Assembly: GCA_013388925.1 (NCBI GenBank)
Contig: JACAEJ010000059.1
Coordinates: forward strand, 1 to 42,297
Reading direction: 5' to 3'
From: Nitrososphaerales archaeon
Lineage (GTDB): Archaea > Thermoproteota > Nitrososphaeria > Nitrososphaerales > JACAEJ01
DNA length: 42,297 nt
Part shown: positions 23,421 through 31,606 of the stretch, one piece after another
How positions within the stretch are numbered: position 1 is the first letter of the stretch
Layout: each line of letters starts with the position of its first letter
Program-made: the position numbers and the translations under genes
Notes under the pieces: generated by a model
Told to the model about the DNA's origin: nothing
Database searches by the model: none
Seen by the model: the letters and a program-made list of their open reading frames with translations, nothing else

Positions 23421-24824
23421 CTAACCGTCAAGACCGAACTCTTCATGAATGGCCCTAACTGCATCCTCACCGTCCTCCTCTCTAACAGCGAAAGAAATGT
23501 TCACTTCGGAAGAGCCCTGAGATATCATCACAATGTTTATCCCCTTTTTCGCGACGGCTCCAAAGACCCTAGTAGCGACCCCTGGAGTGCCTTTCATGCC
23601 CGCTCCTACTATCGCTACTATGCTCGCCCTCTCCTCAGATGTGATTTCACGCACGATACCCTGACCGAGCATCGCTATCTCCAGAGCACTTATGGCCTTT
23701 CCCAGTTGGTTTCTCTTTATGATAAAGGATATATTTGCTTCAGAGGCACTCTGGGATATCATGAGCACATTCACGTTGTTCCTGCCCAGAACTTCAAAGA
23801 CCTTCGCTGCGGTGCCAGGCGCTCCCACCATACCTGCCCCACTGACGTTTATCAAAGAAACGCTCTTTATGAGGCTTACCGCCTTCACGACCTCTCCCGC
23901 CTTAATCTTCTGCTTGTTTACTATGAGGGTTCCTAGGTTAGTCGGATTGAAGGTATTCCTTATCCTTACAGGTATGCCCTCTTCCATGGCAGGCTCCAAG
24001 GCTCTGGGGTGAAGGCCCTTCGCACCAAAGACGGCCATCTCTATGGCTTCTTGAAAGGATAGCTCTGGTATAGTCTTAGCCGATGGCACTATTTTGGGGT
24101 CCGTGGTCATCATCCCATCCACATCTGTCCATATCCAGACCTCGTCAACACCCAAAGAAGCTCCTATTATGGTTGCAGAATAGTCTGATCCTCCCCTCCC
24201 TAGAGTGGTAATAAAACCCTCCTGAGTGACAGCTATGTACCCAGTTACCACAGGGATCGCTCCCTTATCGAGCATGGGCTCCAGCCTCTGCCTTACTTGG
24301 TACTTCGTCAGGCTCATTAATGGCCTAGCCTCTCCATAGTTGGCATCTGTCACTATCCCTACATCCTTCCCTGAGAAATGATCAGCCTCCAATCCTATAT
24401 CACGAAGGGAATAGCAAAGGATAGGGGTTGAGAGTCTCTCGCCAAAGGATAGGACATAGTCCAAGGACTTCGGTGTAAGCTCACCTAAGTAAGCGATTCC
24501 CGTAAAGACCTTTTCCAGCTCTTCGATAGTATTTTTAACAAAACTCATAACCTCCTCCTTCAATAACTGGTTCTTGATGGCCTTGCTAACAGCATCTACG
24601 TGCCTTTTTTTTGTCTGGTGGATAAAGTCATGAATATACTCTATGTTCCCTCTTTTAGCCTCATCGGAGGCTTTTAGCAAATCGTCAGTGACCCCTACCA
24701 ATGCTGATGCGATTATGGCAACCTTGTCTCCTTGATTTACTTGCTCATGGACGATCTTGGCAACTCTCTTTATGCGGTCGCCATCTCCTACCGAGGAACC
24801 TCCAAACTTCATGACAAGCTTCAT
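23421..24824 (-). CDS. lysC: Aspartate kinase
   Basis: First step of the aspartate pathway to threonine, methionine and lysine. The ATP/aspartate kinase signature MKFGGSSVGDGDRI opens the protein; the catalytic domain contains GRGGSDYSATIIGASLGVDEVWIWTDVDGMMTTDP. Two C-terminal ACT domains (VNVLMISQSASEANISFII and INIVMISQGSSEVNISFAV) bind an end-product inhibitor. At 467 residues it is a monofunctional enzyme; homoserine dehydrogenase is a separate gene 400 bases away. Divergent from the cytochrome b5-like gene. Confidence 0.96.
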   Translation of the reverse strand: MKLVMKFGGSSVGDGDRIKRVAKIVHEQVNQGDKVAIIASALVGVTDDLLKASDEAKRGNIEYIHDFIHQTKKRHVDAVSKAIKNQLLKEEVMSFVKNTIEELEKVFTGIAYLGELTPKSLDYVLSFGERLSTPILCYSLRDIGLEADHFSGKDVGIVTDANYGEARPLMSLTKYQVRQRLEPMLDKGAIPVVTGYIAVTQEGFITTLGRGGSDYSATIIGASLGVDEVWIWTDVDGMMTTDPKIVPSAKTIPELSFQEAIEMAVFGAKGLHPRALEPAMEEGIPVRIRNTFNPTNLGTLIVNKQKIKAGEVVKAVSLIKSVSLINVSGAGMVGAPGTAAKVFEVLGRNNVNVLMISQSASEANISFIIKRNQLGKAISALEIAMLGQGIVREITSEERASIVAIVGAGMKGTPGVATRVFGAVAKKGINIVMISQGSSEVNISFAVREEDGEDAVRAIHEEFGLDG

Positions 24825-24900
24825 ATTATCCCCACTATTTGTTCAATCTGGGTAATAAATTGAAGTTTATTTGTAGGAATCAGTGTATAAATACTTTAAT

Positions 24901-24913
24901 CTACTGTGAGTAG
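24901..24913 (+). promoter_or_regulatory. Inverted repeat CTACT-N3-AGTAG before the cytochrome b5-like gene
   Basis: CTACT-GTG-AGTAG is a perfect 5-bp inverted repeat located between a TATA-like AAATACTTTAA (about 24888-24898) and the ATG at 24930. It could be an operator; arms are short, so chance is possible. Confidence 0.35.
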
Positions 24914-24929
24914 ATGAGTGAGATAAAGA

Positions 24930-25163
24930 ATGAAGGTCTTTACAAAAGAGGAGTTGAATGAGTATAACAGTGTAGGAAGGCCGGCATACGTAGCCTACAA
25001 GGGCAAGGTCTACGATATCTCAGAAAGTCTTCTTTGGGAAGGAGGCAATCATCAAGGCGAACACTTTGCGGGAAGAGATCTGACCGATGAAATGGAAAAA
25101 GCCCCTCATGAAGCAGATGTGTTAAAAAGAATCCCCATTGTAGGAGAACTCAAAGAAGAGTAG
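24930..25163 (+). CDS. Cytochrome b5-like heme/steroid-binding domain protein
   Basis: A 77-residue stand-alone cytochrome b5-like domain: FTKEELNEYNSVGRPAYVAYKGKVYDISES, then NHQGEHFAGRDLTDEMEKAPHEADVLKRIPIVGEL. Candidate heme-axial histidines are His in GGNHQGEHF and in KAPHE. Short soluble versions of this domain are common in archaea and methanogens, with unknown redox partners. Aspartate kinase lies divergent and homoserine dehydrogenase converges from the right, so no operon partner is obvious. Confidence 0.88.
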   Translation: MKVFTKEELNEYNSVGRPAYVAYKGKVYDISESLLWEGGNHQGEHFAGRDLTDEMEKAPHEADVLKRIPIVGELKEE

Positions 25164-25204
25164 TGCTTGGGTTAAAGTCAAGATCTCCCAATATTGAGTG
25201 AAGC

Positions 25205-26230
25205 TTATATTCTGAATTTTGCCGACAAGTTCGTCTTTATGTCTATCAAGTCTCTAAATATGGCGCTAGCGGTCTCCATGCCACCAGCGCCACGGCCTAT
25301 TATAGTCTCTTCACCAGCAAACTCAGAGACAAAGGTAACAGCGTTGAGGCCTCCAGGGACGCACAAAGGATCTCTTTTGGAGATCCCTCTGGGCTTGACC
25401 TCTAACCCTTCGTCTATAGACCCTATGAGCTTTATAGTATTATCTTTCTTAGCATAATTCATCAAATCCCTAAGGGTTATGTGGCGTATACCCGCGATCT
25501 TAACATCCTTAAGAGTTACTTTCTTCCCCATTATCCAGTTTGCCATTATGACCAGTTTGCAGGCTGTATCGAAGCCATCTATATCTAAAGACGGGTCCTT
25601 CTCTGCGTATCCAAGTTCTTGGGCCATCCTAAGAGCACTCTCAAATTCGATACCCTTCTCGCTCATCTCCGTCAGGATGTAGTTCGTAGTCCCGTTCAAT
25701 ATCCCCTTTATGGATAAAATTCTGTCGCCTATCAGGCACTTTCTCCCAAGATCAAGGATTGGAGTCCCTCCCCCTACAGTGCCACTGAACCTCAAATGTA
25801 CTCCGTTGTGGTCGGCAAGATCCGTGAGGGCAGGAAGGGCCAGAGCCAGAGGACCCTTATTCGTTGTAATAATGTGCTTTCCAGTCTTCATGCCTTTCTT
25901 TATATGAGTCAAACCCGGCTCTCCATCCTTGATATTTGTCGGAGTTGCTTCTATCAATATCTCTGCCTCAATCTTCTCTATGACTTCATTTGCCGACAGA
26001 TAGGGAGAGCCATCGTTAGGGTCTTTGGATACGCTCCCCATTTCTTTTTTGATCTTTAGTATCCTATCTACATCAAGCCCCCTCCCATTGACAGCAGCCC
26101 CTCCCCTGTCGACTATAGCAACTATTCTTGGGCGCAGACCATACTTTGAAGCGAACTCGTTATGTCTGAAGACGAGCAACTTGAGGAAGCTCTGACCAAC
26201 CACGCCAAAGCCCACTAGAATTATCCTCAT
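25205..26230 (-). CDS. hom: Homoserine dehydrogenase
   Basis: Reduces aspartate semialdehyde to homoserine. The N-terminal Rossmann motif is ILVGFGVVGQSFLKLL; the substrate-binding signature region includes TTNKGPLALALPAL, RFSGTVGGGTPILDLGRKCL and ILNGTTNYILTEM; the catalytic aspartate/lysine region is EKDPSLDIDGFDTACKLVIMAN. At 341 residues it is the short type without an ACT domain. With aspartate kinase nearby on the same strand it forms an aspartate-pathway cluster interrupted only by the cytochrome b5 gene. Confidence 0.96.
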   Translation of the reverse strand: MRIILVGFGVVGQSFLKLLVFRHNEFASKYGLRPRIVAIVDRGGAAVNGRGLDVDRILKIKKEMGSVSKDPNDGSPYLSANEVIEKIEAEILIEATPTNIKDGEPGLTHIKKGMKTGKHIITTNKGPLALALPALTDLADHNGVHLRFSGTVGGGTPILDLGRKCLIGDRILSIKGILNGTTNYILTEMSEKGIEFESALRMAQELGYAEKDPSLDIDGFDTACKLVIMANWIMGKKVTLKDVKIAGIRHITLRDLMNYAKKDNTIKLIGSIDEGLEVKPRGISKRDPLCVPGGLNAVTFVSEFAGEETIIGRGAGGMETASAIFRDLIDIKTNLSAKFRI

Positions 26231-26290
26231 CTTGATTGCGCTTCCGTACAGATGATGTTGTAAACTGACCTTCTTTTAACCCCATATGGT

Positions 26291-26542
26291 TCAGTATGAT
26301 AAATCTTGGTGCCATGATGACATATTATGGTGTTTCTTGCAAACCCTTATGGCATCATAGTAATAGCTGTAGCGCCCTTTCATTTGGACTCTATTGTAGT
26401 ACATGTCATTGATGCAGATGATCGCACCACAGACATGGCATCTCTCCCACGTCGTGCCTCTATCCTTTACTAACAGAAGTCTACCACAATCACTGCATTT
26501 TACCTTCCCTCCGGGTAGAATCTCCTTTGGCGCCAATGCCAT
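26291..26542 (-). CDS. Small zinc-ribbon protein
   Basis: An 83-residue protein with CSDC and CHVC pairs that form a zinc ribbon, an extra CIND cysteine, and a C-terminal CKKHH that may complete a second site. The role is unknown; such ribbons bind nucleic acids or proteins. ATG 26542 (MALAPKEIL) is preferred over the ATG two codons upstream, which overlaps no other gene either. It follows the CBS-domain gene on the same strand with a 9-15 base gap, so the two are probably one transcript. Confidence 0.8.
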   Translation of the reverse strand: MALAPKEILPGGKVKCSDCGRLLLVKDRGTTWERCHVCGAIICINDMYYNRVQMKGRYSYYYDAIRVCKKHHNMSSWHQDLSY

Positions 26543-26557
26543 ACACAATCACTCCAT

Positions 26558-26947
26558 CTAAATATCCAGAGGGGCTTTTGCTATTGCAGAGGTTAAATCG
26601 GCACTAGTTATTATGCCGATCAGCTTTTCATCTTTCATTATGGGAAGCCTCCTTATCTTCAATTTAGCCATTATCCTTGCTGCTTCCTTTAGGTCGAAGT
26701 CTGGACCAATTACAGTCAAAGGTGTAGACATGTAGTCCTTGACCTTTATGTTTTCAAGCTTGAGTTTCTTGTTAATTATCTTTGATAGCAGATCCCTCTC
26801 CGTGAATATTCCTATGGGATTGCCCTGCCTCGTGACTATGAGGCTACCCACGCGCTTCTCCCCCATGACTCCACACGCCTCTTCTACACTCTCTCCTTCA
26901 TCTATGGTTTGAACTTTCTTGATCATTATATCCTTCACTTTTACCAA
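26558..26947 (-). CDS. CBS-domain pair protein
   Basis: Two tandem CBS domains fill the 129 residues: VKDIMIKKVQTIDEGESVEEACGVMGEKRVGSLIVTRQGNPIGIFTERDLL and VKDYMSTPLTVIGPDFDLKEAARIMAKLKIRRLPIMKDEKLIGIITSADL. Such pairs bind adenine nucleotides or S-adenosylmethionine and regulate partner proteins. No effector domain is attached. The adjacent zinc-ribbon gene is the only operon candidate. Confidence 0.93.
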   Translation of the reverse strand: MVKVKDIMIKKVQTIDEGESVEEACGVMGEKRVGSLIVTRQGNPIGIFTERDLLSKIINKKLKLENIKVKDYMSTPLTVIGPDFDLKEAARIMAKLKIRRLPIMKDEKLIGIITSADLTSAIAKAPLDI

Positions 26948-27034
26948 TATGACTCGCCCGATAGAACAAAGATGAGTACAATATAAATGCTATTTGGTTA
27001 CGGCTCTTCTTCTTTGCTATATAGCCCAGAATCT

Positions 27035-27262
27035 TTATGTTCTTTTCCAAAGCTTCTGGAAGTATTGAAAGTAGAGCCTGAGCTCTTCGTCGAGCTTGGT
27101 ACACCTTATCGGTGAATGGAAGCAAGAAGTGCCCGTGAGCACTACATTGCGCATCTCTCCCAGATATTCCAATGTTCTCGCCACCAAGTCCAATCCATCT
27201 CTGGGATTCATAGCCCTGATTCTTTCCAGCTTCTCGAGATAGAATTCCCTTGCTCCCTTCAA
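27035..27262 (-). CDS. Small unknown protein, possibly with a frameshift near its start
   Basis: The 75 codons after TTG 27262 read as plausible helical protein (GAREFYLEKLERIRAMNPRDGLDLVARTLEYLGEMRNVV). No family recognised. The start is odd: in another frame, an ATG at 27288 preceded by a TATA-like GAATAAAAAGT opens MDKRVDLNP and hits TGA exactly where this frame begins. A one-base indel would join them into MDKRVDLNP..GAREF. So this may be a frameshifted gene, a sequencing indel, or a true TTG start. Divergent from the Lhr helicase. Confidence 0.5.
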   Translation of the reverse strand: MKGAREFYLEKLERIRAMNPRDGLDLVARTLEYLGEMRNVVLTGTSCFHSPIRCTKLDEELRLYFQYFQKLWKRT

Positions 27263-27333
27263 GGATTCAGATCAACCCTTTTATCCATGGCGGCCCACTT
27301 TTTATTCTATACGACTTAAAGGCTTGAGAAGTT

Positions 27334-30222
27334 ATGGCGGAGTCTCCAAAGGGCGCGTTTTCTATGCTTGCTAGACCGATAAGGAGGGCTATTGGCGATA
27401 GGGGCTTCTATGAGCCCACGGAGCCACAAGAAAAGGCAATACCATCGATAATACAAGGCAAGAACATCCTCCTTATTGCCCCAACTGGTACTGGCAAGAC
27501 GGAAGCTGCTTTTCTGCCAATCTTGAACTTCATTATAAAGCTAGGAGAGAAGAAGATGGGCATAAAAGCTCTCTACATAACTCCTCTAAGGGCCCTGAAT
27601 AGAGATCTGCTTGAGAGGTTAGAATGGTGGTGCAAGAGGCTCGATGTAAGACTCGCGGTGAGACATGGGGATACAGAACCGAAAGAGAGAGTCATCCAAG
27701 CTAGATTTCCTCCAGACGTTCTTATAACTACCCCCGAGACTCTGCAAGCGATTTTGCCAGGCAGATTGATGAGGATGCACCTTAAGTCGATAAGATGGGT
27801 AATAGTGGACGAAGTCCACGAACTAGCCACAGATAAGAGGGGAAGTCAATTGGCGCTGGGCCTTGAAAGGTTGAGGCACCTTATCGGAGGAGACTTCCAG
27901 ACAATCGGCTTGTCTGCCACTATAGGAACACCAGAAGAAGTAGCGAAGTTTCTAGTTGGTAGGGACAGACCATGTGAGATAATTCACGTCCCCGTTGCCA
28001 GATTCATGCAGTTAAAGATTATTTTACCAAAGCCTGCAAAAGAAGATTTTGAGCTTTCCGAGAAATTGTACATCTATCCAGAGGTTGCTTCAAGACTCAG
28101 AGTGATGAGGAGTCTAATAGAAGAAAAAGCATCCGCACTTCTGTTCACCAACACCAGATCTGAAGCCGAAATCCTTGCTAGCCGCTTCAGGGTTTGGGAC
28201 GCAAATTTGCCGATAGGAGTTCACCATGGCTCCCTGTCAAGGGCGTCCCGTATGGCCACTGAAAGAGCCTTGAAGGAGGGCAGATTGCTGGGAATTGTCT
28301 CTACATCGTCGTTGGAGTTAGGAATAGATGTAGGAACCCTCGAAATGGTCATTCAGTACAACTCGCCAAGACAGGTTACCCGATTACTTCAGAGAGTGGG
28401 AAGGAGTGGCCACAAGATCGGAGGGATTGCAAAGGGCGTGATAATAACTCAGGACTCTGACGATGTCCTTGAAGCCCTAGTTATAGCCCGCCGTGCCCTA
28501 ATCGAAGAATTGGAGCCAGCCCCTATACCTGACAAGCCTCTTGACGCGCTGGCCCACCAGATAGTTGGGTTGATGATGCATAAAGGAAGGTGGAGCTTCG
28601 AAGAGGTCTTGAGCATCTTTGGGAGAGCCTACCCCTACAGAGACTTGTCTGAAGAAGACCTGAAGAGAGTCCTTGAATACATGCACACAAGATATCCAAG
28701 GCTTGCCTGGGCATCATTTCAGGACAGATTCTTTACAAAGCCCCAGAGGAGAGAAGAGCTCTACAATTATTACTTCCAGAATTTGTCCATGATCCCCGAC
28801 GAGAAGCAGTTTATAGTCATAGAAGAAGATAAAGGAGAGCCCCTAGGAGTCTTGGACGAGGCCTTTGTTGCTGAGCACGGAGAGATAGGCACGAAGTTTA
28901 TCGAGGGTGGCTCCGTTTGGAAGATCCTTCAGGTATATAAGGATAGGATATACGTTAAGGCTGAGCAGGACTCCACCGGAGCGATTCCTAGCTGGGTCGG
29001 TGAGGAGATCCCCGTGCCCTTTGATGTTGCAAACGAAGTGGGAGCTATGAGAAGTAGGGTAGAAGATATGCTTACAACGGGATTGGATTATGATGATATG
29101 ACCAAAGAACTGTGCAGAGTCTACCTCTGTGACGCTCAGACGATGCTCTTGGCCATATCAGAGATGATAGATCAATTTAGGGCGAAAGCTCCCATACCAA
29201 CCGACAAGAGGATTACGATAGAGCAGTGGGCGGGCTTCATAATAGTGAACTGCTGCTTTGGCTCCTTGGTCAACCGCACCCTATCTAGGGTGCTAGGATT
29301 GATTCTATCAGAGAAGCTAGGTCTGCCCATCAGGGTTCAGCAGGATCCTTATCGAATAATAATCCAGACAGATAGGGCAGGACCTGGAGACGTAGCCTCA
29401 ATAATAAAGGGATTGGCCCATCAAAATGTCGGGGAGATGGCAATAAGGGCCTACACGAGAGCAGGCATCTTCAAGCGAAGGTTCCTTCATGTCGCCAGGA
29501 AGTTCGGGGCAGTATCACGGGATATCGATCTGAGCGATGTAAGCCTAAGCAACCTTATGAAGGGTTTTGAGGACACGGCCATTTACTATGAAGCCTTGAA
29601 GACAACCTTATCCGACGATGCTGATGTAGAGCGAACTGAAATCATCCTCAAAAAGATAGCATCTGGCGACATAGAGATCGCTCTAATAAAGAACTTAGGC
29701 TTCATCACTCCTATATCGAAGATAGGGATAGAGGAGATGGGCAGGATGGGGGACATAATACCCCCTCAGAGGATGAGACACATACTGATAAGATCTGTTC
29801 ATGCTCGGCTCTTGAGCGAAAGCAGGACCTTTGTCTGCATCAACTGCTGGCAGTATGCTGATCTGTTGAGAGTTATTGACCTTCAGGGAGGGATCGAGTG
29901 CCCAAAATGTGGCTCATCAAGGATAGGACTGATCGATGAACCAGTAGAGAAGATAATGTCTTTATGTGAAAAGATGCTTTCGATAAAGGAGCCATCCGAT
30001 AAGGAAAAATCAATGCTAAGAAAGGCTACTAGATCTGCAGAATTGATCGCCAAATATGGATTTGCCGCTATAATGGTACTTGTTTCTAGGGGGGTTGGCA
30101 CATCGGATGCTTCTATGGTATTGGAAGAAGAGCGGAATGTGGACGATAGATTGATAGAGTTGATAATAGAAGCCGAGAAGAAGGCCTTGAAGAGAAAGTT
30201 CTTCGTCACTCATGAGCATTAA
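27334..30222 (+). CDS. lhr: Lhr-family ATP-dependent DNA/RNA helicase
   Basis: Superfamily 2 helicase of about 960 residues. Motif I is APTGTGKTEAA near residue 50, motif II is DEVHEL near 160, motif III LSATIG, and motif VI QRVGRSGHK near 360. The long C-terminal part (winged helix, DUF1998-like and Lhr core) ends with a four-cysteine zinc motif, CINCWQY...CPKCGSS, near residue 834. Lhr proteins act in DNA repair or RNA metabolism. The MJ0037-type phosphoesterase often linked to Lhr lies 6 kb away rather than adjacent. It has its own promoter (TATA-like near 27300). Confidence 0.95.
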   Translation: MAESPKGAFSMLARPIRRAIGDRGFYEPTEPQEKAIPSIIQGKNILLIAPTGTGKTEAAFLPILNFIIKLGEKKMGIKALYITPLRALNRDLLERLEWWCKRLDVRLAVRHGDTEPKERVIQARFPPDVLITTPETLQAILPGRLMRMHLKSIRWVIVDEVHELATDKRGSQLALGLERLRHLIGGDFQTIGLSATIGTPEEVAKFLVGRDRPCEIIHVPVARFMQLKIILPKPAKEDFELSEKLYIYPEVASRLRVMRSLIEEKASALLFTNTRSEAEILASRFRVWDANLPIGVHHGSLSRASRMATERALKEGRLLGIVSTSSLELGIDVGTLEMVIQYNSPRQVTRLLQRVGRSGHKIGGIAKGVIITQDSDDVLEALVIARRALIEELEPAPIPDKPLDALAHQIVGLMMHKGRWSFEEVLSIFGRAYPYRDLSEEDLKRVLEYMHTRYPRLAWASFQDRFFTKPQRREELYNYYFQNLSMIPDEKQFIVIEEDKGEPLGVLDEAFVAEHGEIGTKFIEGGSVWKILQVYKDRIYVKAEQDSTGAIPSWVGEEIPVPFDVANEVGAMRSRVEDMLTTGLDYDDMTKELCRVYLCDAQTMLLAISEMIDQFRAKAPIPTDKRITIEQWAGFIIVNCCFGSLVNRTLSRVLGLILSEKLGLPIRVQQDPYRIIIQTDRAGPGDVASIIKGLAHQNVGEMAIRAYTRAGIFKRRFLHVARKFGAVSRDIDLSDVSLSNLMKGFEDTAIYYEALKTTLSDDADVERTEIILKKIASGDIEIALIKNLGFITPISKIGIEEMGRMGDIIPPQRMRHILIRSVHARLLSESRTFVCINCWQYADLLRVIDLQGGIECPKCGSSRIGLIDEPVEKIMSLCEKMLSIKEPSDKEKSMLRKATRSAELIAKYGFAAIMVLVSRGVGTSDASMVLEEERNVDDRLIELIIEAEKKALKRKFFVTHEH

Positions 30223-30565
30223 GATTTTAGGTAAACTTGATCCAAGTGCGAATTTCAACAGTATGTCTTTTTGAATTGATAAGTTAATTCGCATCCTATT
30301 TTTACATTCTTTCACATAATTTATGCATTGGTAAATGCCAAAAACAAGTTATGCTTGTTGCCATGAGACTTAGGAAAAGAGCTTTCAATAATCAACTGTT
30401 TTGTTGCAAAATCAGGCTGAAGGGACTTGATATCGGATGTTTTGCTCTAATTCCCTATTCTCTAAGAATCTTCATGATTTTCTACTTCTCTTCTTGAAGA
30501 ATTAAGCACCTTCCCAAGTGTAACAAGGCAATTGGGCCCAAAACTTTAAAAGCGAGTAAAAAATC
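30223..30565. other. Gene-free stretch of about 340 bases
   Basis: A/T-rich spacer after the Lhr gene with no supported ORF. A short hairpin ACAAG-ttatg-CTTGT near 30344-30358 is the only local symmetry I noted. At the right end a TATA-like AACTTTAAAAG (about 30541-30551) lies 20-25 bases before the ATG of the membrane protein gene. Confidence 0.5.
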
Positions 30566-30955
30566 ATGGCTGTCATGAAACTGAATCCTATAGGCATTAT
30601 AGGTGGCATCATTCTGATAGTCTCTCCTTTCCTCGCATGGATTAGTGTCTTCTTCATTAATATTAGTCTGCTTGATATGGCTCTTTCCGGTGACATGGTT
30701 TCTATCCTCATTCTAATTCTACTCATAGTGGGTGGCATCATAGCTCTCTTCAAAGGACTCATAGGCGGTATCATAGGTCTGGTCGGAGTGCTCATCTTCA
30801 CTGCATTCTCTCTTGCACAGGGTGCGCCTATCTCAGTCTTTGGCTTGGGATACTACTTGGGATGGGTAGGCTCCATCATAAGCATAGCCTCTATCTTTTT
30901 CAAGCCACGTGTAACCCCAACTTCGCCGCCTTCACCACCACCTCCCCCACCCTAG
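30566..30955 (+). CDS. Small membrane protein with proline-rich tail
   Basis: About 129 residues with four hydrophobic segments (GIIGGIILIVSPFLAWISVFF, SILILILLIVGGIIALF, GGIIGLVGVLIFTAFSLA, YYLGWVGSIISIASIFF) and a short cytoplasmic or exposed tail of TPTSPPSPPPPPP. No family recognised beyond small archaeal membrane proteins. The start ATG at 30566 fits the TATA position; ATG 30575 is an alternative. The polyproline end could bind other proteins or be a linker lost from a longer ancestor. Confidence 0.8.
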   Translation: MAVMKLNPIGIIGGIILIVSPFLAWISVFFINISLLDMALSGDMVSILILILLIVGGIIALFKGLIGGIIGLVGVLIFTAFSLAQGAPISVFGLGYYLGWVGSIISIASIFFKPRVTPTSPPSPPPPPP

Positions 30956-31024
30956 ACTCCAAGTTGAGAGATAACGTAAGAGTGTGGATATTGGCCAATC
31001 GGTAGATGTATTAAGAAATCTGAG

Positions 31025-31606
31025 TTATTTAGCTAACAATAGCTCCATGAGTGTCTTCTGGTCTATCTCGGCCCTGCTTCTCCAACCTATGTAAAGCATA
31101 TCATGTTCGTCCTTTGACAGGTAGCCAATCCTGATGAATCTATCTAAGTTTATGTCCACTCTCCACTTCGGGAACTTCTCCCTCAAAATCTGTTCTATAT
31201 CGCTCCTTGGGGCTCTCCCCTGTCTTGATGTTATCAAGGCTATGCTGGCAGCTAGGGCCGCTAGGTCGTCGATCCTCCAGCCGGACGCCATCAAGTCGCT
31301 AGCTGTGAGTGGGTTCTTTATTGTAACGAAGAACCTAGCCCTGTCCAACTGCTCCTCAGATGGCTTGTCCCTTATATTACCCTCCTCAAACACTACCTTG
31401 ACCTGGAGGTTCAGCCTATCTAGCTCCGAATTCAACAGACCTATGATGTCCATAAAGTCCTTGCCAAGGATCTTCTTCAGCTCCCACCCCCTTATCCCCG
31501 GCCTTCTGTGTCTCTGAAAGAAGAGCAACTGAGACGCCCTCTTCAACCTTCTATCTATCTCAACCTCTCTCTCGCTCAACCTCTCTCCTCCCCAATCCTC
31601 TTCCAA
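31025..31606 (-). CDS. Nse3/MAGE-like (KITE) candidate subunit of an SMC complex
   Basis: Third gene of an overlapping operon behind an SMC-type ATPase. The 193-residue product looks like two winged helices: one at about residues 36-75 (IRGWELKKILGKDFMDIIGLLNSELDRLNLQVKVVFE) and one at 112-180 (DLAALAASIALITSRQGRAPRSDIEQIL...FIRIGYLSKDEHDMLYIGWRSRAEID). The end, GYLxxxxxDxLYIGWRSRAE, resembles the closing motif of Nse3/MAGE proteins (GYLxxx...Y.WGPRAxxE). Nse3 and the related ScpB/MukE 'KITE' proteins bind kleisins of SMC complexes. It overlaps the preceding gene by 31 bases. Family assignment is inferred from pattern and context, not from a search. Confidence 0.7.
   Translation of the reverse strand: MEEDWGGERLSEREVEIDRRLKRASQLLFFQRHRRPGIRGWELKKILGKDFMDIIGLLNSELDRLNLQVKVVFEEGNIRDKPSEEQLDRARFFVTIKNPLTASDLMASGWRIDDLAALAASIALITSRQGRAPRSDIEQILREKFPKWRVDINLDRFIRIGYLSKDEHDMLYIGWRSRAEIDQKTLMELLLAK

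Noticed and set aside
26898-27125. 75-codon minus ORF between the CBS protein and the small gene at 27035
   Set aside because: It overlaps the CBS gene start and the neighbouring frame that reads better as protein; no recognisable features.
30344-30358. ACAAG-ttatg-CTTGT hairpin as a terminator of the Lhr gene
   Set aside because: Arms are short, there is no following T-run, and archaeal termination does not need a hairpin; left as spacer.
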